This document shows positions 59,540 through 64,000 of a stretch of 64,000 bases of DNA, in pieces (position 1 is the first letter of the stretch; the number at the start of each line of letters is the position of its first letter). The DNA lies in NCBI GenBank assembly GCA_030538085.1, contig JAUNUR010000010.1, forward strand, positions 1-64,000, written 5' to 3'. A program made the position numbers and the translations under genes. The DNA comes from Pseudomonadota bacterium (GTDB taxonomy: Bacteria > Pseudomonadota > Gammaproteobacteria > Burkholderiales > Burkholderiaceae_C). The notes beneath the pieces are model-generated. The model was not told the origin of the DNA and did not search any database. It worked only from the letters and a program-made list of their open reading frames with translations.

Positions 59540-61978
59540 TCACAGGGTGCAGGCTTCACAGTCGCTGGCTTGCAGGGCCGCCGCCAGTTCCTCTGGGCGG
59601 GCCTTTGGTATCGCCAGTTCCAGCTGGCGCATGCCGGCCGAGGTCTTCTGGTTCATGTAGTACTTGGACTTCAGGCCCAGGCGCACGCGGTACAGGTAGT
59701 TCTCGATCAGCTCGGTGGATTCGATGCACTCGTCACCGATGACCTTGCGATAGAAGTCCGCCGAAATGCCCTGGTCGGTCCACTTCTGCACGATGGCGTA
59801 CAGCTCGGTCATGTCGCGCGCGGGAATGTCCCAGGCCGACTGGTAGGCGGCGCCCAGCGCGTCGCCCTCCGGCGCGGCCCAGTAGTTGACGCGCTGGTTG
59901 TCGGTCTTGATCAGCGTCAGCTCGCGGATCGGGTACAGCCCGTTGGTGGTGCCTGAGGCGTTGGCCGATGTCTCGGTGGGCATGTGCGCCACCAGCACCG
60001 AGTTGCGGATGCCGCCGTTGGCGACGATGTCCGCGCGCAGCGCCTCCCAGTCGTAGCGGTTGTCGAACGCGGCGATCTTGTCGACGTTGCGGTTGTAGCT
60101 GTCCAGCGGCAGCCAGCCTTGCGGCCAGCGGGTCTTGTGCATCCACGGCGCGTTGCCCAGTTCCTTGCCCAGGCGCAGGCTGGCGCGCAGCAGGTGGTAG
60201 TAGTGGCGCTCGGCGACCTGGTGGATGAACCGCTTGCCCTCGGCATCGGTGTAGCGCTGGCCGCTTTTCGCCATCAGGTGCGCCAGCCCGAGGATGCCGA
60301 CGCCGGCATTCAGGCGGTTGCGGCTGGTCATGCCCACCTGCGGCAGCTCGTAGTGCGCCAGGTGGATGCACTTGTCGATCATCAGCAGCGCGTAGTAGGC
60401 GACTTCTTCGTACTGCGCCTCCGACTCGATGTTGGACACGACGATGCCGGCCAGGTTGCAGGTCGCCACCTCCGGCGACGAGCGGCGCACGATGCGCTCG
60501 ATGGGCACGCCGTCCAGCACGTCGCCCTGCACCAGGTCGTCGGGCCAGACCGGGCCGCGCTGGGTGGCAACCCGCGCGCCACCGGCAAGCGTGCGCTGCC
60601 GGCCGTCGATCAGCTCGACCACGACGAAGGAGATGTCGCCTTCGGCGTACAGCTCGGTGATGTGGTTGTACGGCGCGGTCGGCAGGGCGATTTCGGAGCA
60701 CAGGTTGGACGAGTAGATGGTGTCCTTGAACGGCGTGTGGCGGTTCATCTCGGTGAGGTTGTGCTCGTAGACGCGCCCCGTTTCGTTCCACTCGTTGCTC
60801 GCCGTGATCAGCAACTCGCGCGCACTGGCCCATTGCTTGTCGAAAGCATCGTCCTGCTCGTAGCGCGCATAGAGCGCCTCGAAACGCGCTTCATCGCCGC
60901 TGTAAAGAGCGGCCTGCAGATCGGGCGCGGTGTGGCAGTTGAACAGGAAAACGTCCTCGTTGCGCGCCACCTTGCGCGCGAAGAAGCGGTTGCCGCCCCA
61001 GGAGTAATCCATGCCGCGGATCTTCTTGTCCTCGGTGGACATCGGGTTCTTCAGCCGCAGCAGCGTGTCGACTTCCGGGTCGAAGATCGGGAAATAGGTG
61101 GTGCAGGCGCCGCCGCGGCCGTTCTGCAGGTTGGACTTGACCTCGGCCACCAGCGCCCGGTAGTACGGCAGCTTGCCCTGGTGACGGATCACGCCGCCGC
61201 GCACCGGATCGTTGATCGAGCGTGTCTGCATGTGCGCGCCGATGCCCGCGCTCATGTAGGTCATGGTGTTGGCGATGTGGTTGCCCACCGCGATGGAGCG
61301 CGCATTGTCGTCCACCGTGTACAGGCAGCAGCTCGCGTAACCGCGCAGCGGCGTGCCCAGGTTGACGTGGTTGGGCGTGGGCGCGTTGATGCGGTTCTTC
61401 GACAGGTGCTCGTAAAAACGCCCCACGTCGTGCATGCGCCGCTCGCGCGGCTGGTCCACCGCCAGCGCCATCGCCATGCGCATGTAGATGAACTGGGGCG
61501 ATTCGTGATACACGCCCTGCACGCGGTCGGCGATCGCGTACTTGGTCAGGTGAGTGTGCAACTGGTAGTGGGCGTATTCAAAATCGCGCTCGTGGTCGAT
61601 CAGGCTCTCCACCCGCGCGTATTCGGCCTCTGAATAGTCAAGCGCCTCCATGAAGCCCATCTGCTGCAGCTTGCGATGCAGGGCCAGCACCGTGGGGCGG
61701 TCGTTGCGGTAGAGATCCTTGCGGATCAGCGTGGCATACAGCCGCCCGGCCATGCGGTTGTACGACCAGGAGTCGAAGTTCAGGCAGGTGCGGATCAACT
61801 GCTGCTGCAAGTCGCGCGAGCTGGCGACGGTGGACATGGCCGAAACGGTTTCGAGCACCGCCGACGGCCAGTCCACGGCATCGCCCAGAGTCTGGGCAGC
61901 CCACTGACCCCACTGATTGAGTTTGGAAGGCGTGAACGGCTCGGTGTGGCCGTCGCGCTTGATGATGGTTTCCAGCAT
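59540..61978 (-). CDS. nrdA: Class I ribonucleotide reductase, large (catalytic) subunit
   Basis: 812 residues. An N-terminal ATP-cone (MLETIIKRDGHTEPFTPSKL) gives dATP control. The first redox Cys is in YASCCLYTVDDN and the radical Cys in SNLCSEIALP; the partner is in EVATCNLAGIV. The C-terminal pair DCEACTL exchanges with glutaredoxin. Compared with E. coli NrdA, about 54 extra residues (60473-60634) lie between SNLCSEIALP and the ATCNL strand. The gene is first in nrdA-nrdB-grx, behind a cobalamin riboswitch and NrdR boxes. Confidence 0.95.
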   Translation of the reverse strand: MLETIIKRDGHTEPFTPSKLNQWGQWAAQTLGDAVDWPSAVLETVSAMSTVASSRDLQQQLIRTCLNFDSWSYNRMAGRLYATLIRKDLYRNDRPTVLALHRKLQQMGFMEALDYSEAEYARVESLIDHERDFEYAHYQLHTHLTKYAIADRVQGVYHESPQFIYMRMAMALAVDQPRERRMHDVGRFYEHLSKNRINAPTPNHVNLGTPLRGYASCCLYTVDDNARSIAVGNHIANTMTYMSAGIGAHMQTRSINDPVRGGVIRHQGKLPYYRALVAEVKSNLQNGRGGACTTYFPIFDPEVDTLLRLKNPMSTEDKKIRGMDYSWGGNRFFARKVARNEDVFLFNCHTAPDLQAALYSGDEARFEALYARYEQDDAFDKQWASARELLITASNEWNETGRVYEHNLTEMNRHTPFKDTIYSSNLCSEIALPTAPYNHITELYAEGDISFVVVELIDGRQRTLAGGARVATQRGPVWPDDLVQGDVLDGVPIERIVRRSSPEVATCNLAGIVVSNIESEAQYEEVAYYALLMIDKCIHLAHYELPQVGMTSRNRLNAGVGILGLAHLMAKSGQRYTDAEGKRFIHQVAERHYYHLLRASLRLGKELGNAPWMHKTRWPQGWLPLDSYNRNVDKIAAFDNRYDWEALRADIVANGGIRNSVLVAHMPTETSANASGTTNGLYPIRELTLIKTDNQRVNYWAAPEGDALGAAYQSAWDIPARDMTELYAIVQKWTDQGISADFYRKVIGDECIESTELIENYLYRVRLGLKSKYYMNQKTSAGMRQLELAIPKARPEELAAALQASDCEACTL

Positions 61979-62079
61979 ATGTGTCCTGGAATCGAAACCG
62001 CCAGGACATGCATGCCTGGCGGCTTCTCAGCCGCATGCCTGCTCCCTCGCGCAGGGCCAAAAGGCCAGGACTCACACGG

Positions 62080-62123
62080 AAAAAAGCGCGCGCCGCCAGG
62101 CACAAGCCCTGGCTTGCGGCGCA
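62080..62123 (-). terminator. Intrinsic terminator of the riboswitch expression platform
   Basis: On the minus strand GCGCCGC..CCAGG / CCTGG..GCGGCGC forms a long stem ending in TTTTTTCC. It lies between the riboswitch and nrdA, about 100 bp before the start codon, which fits B12-induced termination. Confidence 0.75.
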
Positions 62124-62154
62124 CCTTCCCGCGAAAGCACTCACCCGCACTGGC

Positions 62155-62352
62155 GGTATCCGCCCAGTGTGTCGGCAGGTCTTCGGACTCCGTGGACACG
62201 GGGCTGAATGAAGCTCAGACCCACCTACCGCGCCCCGCTTCCCAGGCGCCAGGCCCAGTGCTGTTGAAGCGTTTCGTTCCCACTTACCGCTGCGGGGCAG
62301 CTCCGGACTTGCACCGGATTCCCTTCTTTCGATCCGCCACCGAACCGGCGCA
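62155..62352 (-). ncRNA. Cobalamin (B12) riboswitch upstream of nrdA
   Basis: On the minus strand the order of conserved blocks is GGGAATCCGGTGCAAGTCC, GGAGCTGCCCCGCAGCGG, TAAGTGGGAACGAAACGC, a variable P6-P8 region, then GAGTCCGAAGACCTGCC (62174-62190) and ACACACTG. These are the hallmark B12-box segments. Its target is the B12-independent reductase, so expression should fall when B12 is present. Confidence 0.95.
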
Positions 62353-62363
62353 GATACCGACGG

Positions 62364-62411
62364 CCACAATATATAGTGTTTTCATGATATTGAAAACACT
62401 ACATGTAGTAT
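62364..62411 (-). promoter_or_regulatory. nrdAB promoter with tandem NrdR boxes
   Basis: Two 16-bp sites resemble the NrdR consensus ACACWATATWTAGTGT: CCACAATATATAGTGT (62364-62379) and ACACTACATGTAGTAT (62396-62411). They are spaced 32 bp start to start (three helical turns). On the minus strand TTTTCA (62391-62396) and TATATT (62368-62373) are 17 bp apart and give a plausible -35/-10 pair inside the boxes. Confidence 0.8.
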
Positions 62412-62574
62412 TTTCGCCGTCCGCGCTCATGAAAGAGAGGCCCGCCGCGATGAGCCTTTGCCCGAAAGTGGCGCCCTGGCGTTCGGCAAAGCCGCCGCCA
62501 CTGCAGAACAGCATCGAACCTGACCCAGTCATTTGATGCAAGCTCTTGATTCAAAAGCCCATCGACTTCTGCGC

Positions 62575-62793
62575 ATCTATTGAAAATTTCGTAATTCAGG
62601 GTAAGCATATGTAATACCTTCACGTAATCCCGTCATTGCGGCGAAGGCCGCCATCCACACGGTGTCCGCGGGTCAACACCGTGTCAAGGTGACGCCCCAT
62701 GGATTGCGGCCGTCGCCGCAATGACGAGGGAATGTGAGGGGGGGTTCTGATGGCCCGCACTGTCGTGATTTTTGAAAATATCGATAGGTTGAA
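62575..62793. repeat. Family A MITE-like element, copy 5 (long-palindrome core)
   Basis: CTATTGAAAATTTCGTAATTC at the left, the two-arm palindromic core (CATTGCGGCGAAGGCCGCC and TTGCGGCCGTCGCCGCAATG), CGCACTGTCGTGATTTTTGA and GATAGGTTGAA at the right. Confidence 0.87.
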
Positions 62794-62814
62794 TCGCCTG
62801 CGGTGGCCTTTCAT

Positions 62815-62899
62815 ACCGTTTCGCGTTCAAGACGATGACGAATGACCGCGGCTGGCGCCGCATGACAAATGACAAAGAATTCATTCGTCATTTGTCATC
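62815..62899. repeat. Family B intergenic repeat, copy 5
   Basis: CCGTTTCGCGTTCAAGACG, ATGACGAATGACCGCGGC and CGCATGACAAATGACAAAG, then TTCATTCGTCATTTGTCATC; the same order as at 38673-38800. With the family A copy it fills the gap to the next gene; no gene is seen at 62412-62916. Confidence 0.8.
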
Positions 62900-62916
62900 T
62901 CAAAAGCCAAGGCGCA

Positions 62917-64000
62917 TCAAATCAGCCCCACCACTGCCTCACCCATCTCCGTTGTCGACGCCTGCCCCCCCAGATCCGGCGTACGTGGGCCCTGGGCCAG
63001 CACCTGCTCGATGGCTTTCAGGATGGCATCGTGCGCTGCCTGCTCGCCCAGGAATTGCAGCATCAACGCGGCCGACCAGATCATGGCGACGGGGTTGGCG
63101 ATGTTCTGGCCGTAAATGTCGGGCGCGCTGCCGTGCACCGGCTCGAACAGGCTGGGAAACCGGCGCTCCGGGTTCAGGTTGGCCGACGGCGCCAGGCCAA
63201 TGGTGCCAGTGCAGGCCGGGCCCAGGTCGCTCAGGATGTCGCCGAACAGGTTGCTGGCCACCACCACGTCGAAGCGCTGCGGCTGCAACACGAAGCGGGC
63301 GGCGAGGATGTCGATGTGGTGCTTCTCCACCGCCACCCGCGGGTAGTTCCGCGACATGCGGTCGGTGCGGCCATCCCACCACGGCATGGAAATCGCGATG
63401 CCGTTGCTCTTGGTGGCCACGTCGAGCTTGCGGCGTGGGCGGGCGGCGGCCTGTTCGAAGGCGAACTTGAGCACCCGGTCGGCGCCGAAAGCGCTCATCA
63501 CCGTTTCCTGCACCACGATCTCGCGCTCGGTGCCGGCGTACATCACGCCGCCCAGGTTGGTGTACTCGCCCTCGGTGTTCTCGCGCACGACGAGGAAGTC
63601 GATCTCACCCGGCTTGCGCGGCTTGCCATCCGGGCCGACCAGTGGGCAGGGCACACCCTCGAGCAGACGCACCGGGCGCAGGTTGATGTACTGGTCGAAC
63701 TCGCGGCGGAATTTCAGCAGGCTGCCCCACAGTGACACGTGGTCCGGCACCGCGCTCGGCCAGCCGACGGCGCCAAACAGGATGGCGTCCATGCTTTCAA
63801 GCTGCATCTTCCAGTCGGGCGGCATCATGTCGCCCGTCCTGGCGTGGTAGTCGCAACTGGCCCATTCAATGGGCACGAGGTCGAGCTTGAAGCCGAACTT
63901 GTGCTGAACGACCTTCAGCGCGCGCAGCGCCTCGGGCATGACCTCGTTGCCGATGCCATCGCCCGGAATGACGGCGATGCGGTGCGTACGGTGGGGGGTG
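62917..64000 (-). CDS. Tartrate/3-isopropylmalate-type dehydrogenase (TtuC-like), 5' end cut by window
   Basis: NAD-dependent oxidative decarboxylase family. The frame is open to the window edge: 20 codons before ATG 63939 read HRIAVIPGDGIGNEV, the true N-terminal motif, so the start lies beyond 64000. Visible: LRPVRLLEGVPCPL, DFLVVRENTEGEYTNLGG (substrate loop), ATKSNG, and LFGDILSDLGPACTGTIGLAPSAN with metal-binding Asp. The EGEYTNLGG loop and overall length suit tartrate/D-malate dehydrogenases rather than LeuB. Confidence 0.9.
   Translation of the reverse strand, partial: TPHRTHRIAVIPGDGIGNEVMPEALRALKVVQHKFGFKLDLVPIEWASCDYHARTGDMMPPDWKMQLESMDAILFGAVGWPSAVPDHVSLWGSLLKFRREFDQYINLRPVRLLEGVPCPLVGPDGKPRKPGEIDFLVVRENTEGEYTNLGGVMYAGTEREIVVQETVMSAFGADRVLKFAFEQAAARPRRKLDVATKSNGIAISMPWWDGRTDRMSRNYPRVAVEKHHIDILAARFVLQPQRFDVVVASNLFGDILSDLGPACTGTIGLAPSANLNPERRFPSLFEPVHGSAPDIYGQNIANPVAMIWSAALMLQFLGEQAAHDAILKAIEQVLAQGPRTPDLGGQASTTEMGEAVVGLI

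Overview
The window is GC-rich chromosomal DNA with dense, standard gene packing. It most likely comes from a betaproteobacterium of the Comamonadaceae (Acidovorax/Alicycliphilus/Ottowia-like). The grounds are the lpxB-rnhB-trmH order, the car genes near greA, a short-chain fatty acid (ScfR/RamB-type) regulator, and the types of intergenic palindromic repeats. The genus is an inference. No phage, plasmid backbone, insertion sequence with transposase, rRNA or CRISPR array was seen.

Layout. 0-14 kb is mostly on the minus strand: a DUF4149 membrane protein, greA, a carA-(two unknown genes)-carB cluster, trmH-type methyltransferase, rnhB, lpxB and valS. An exported beta-carbonic anhydrase on the plus strand sits between carB and greA. 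14-16 kb holds a YeeE/YedE sulfur-type transporter, tcdA and tRNA-Lys. 16.8-28.5 kb is a complete selenocysteine formate dehydrogenase locus: fdnG (with an in-frame UGA and SECIS), fdnH, fdnI, fdhE, selA, selB and selC (tRNA-Sec). Three sulfur-chemistry genes are threaded into it: a flavocytochrome c sulfide dehydrogenase-like flavoprotein, a GcvH-like lipoyl protein and a DsrE-like protein. This is the most likely under-described system here.

28.9-33.4 kb carries gluQ, an FAD oxidoreductase, and a LysR regulator divergent from pirin and DoxX genes. 33.8-39.6 kb is a ugpB-(GNAT)-ugpA-ugpE-ugpC-ugpQ glycerophosphodiester uptake operon with a Pho-box-like site in front. 39.8-45 kb has queC, a nitroreductase, a small unknown gene, nnrS and a YhiN/BaiN-type flavoprotein. 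45-48.7 kb is a B12-dependent class II ribonucleotide reductase split by a 377-residue intein placed exactly before the catalytic cysteine. 49-58 kb holds sstT, an exported unknown protein, miaB, metE/metR and an ScfR-type regulator divergent from a thioesterase. 58-62.5 kb is a B12-independent class I reductase operon (nrdA-nrdB-glutaredoxin). It sits behind a cobalamin riboswitch and two NrdR boxes 32 bp apart, so the two reductases appear to be switched by B12 supply. The window ends inside a tartrate/isopropylmalate-type dehydrogenase.

Repeats. At least eight families of small non-coding repeats occupy nearly every larger intergenic gap. Several have terminal inverted repeats (MITE-like). 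One family carries interchangeable cores. Two families abut or supply the stop codon of the neighbouring gene, and one GC-rich palindromic repeat lies in frame inside valS.
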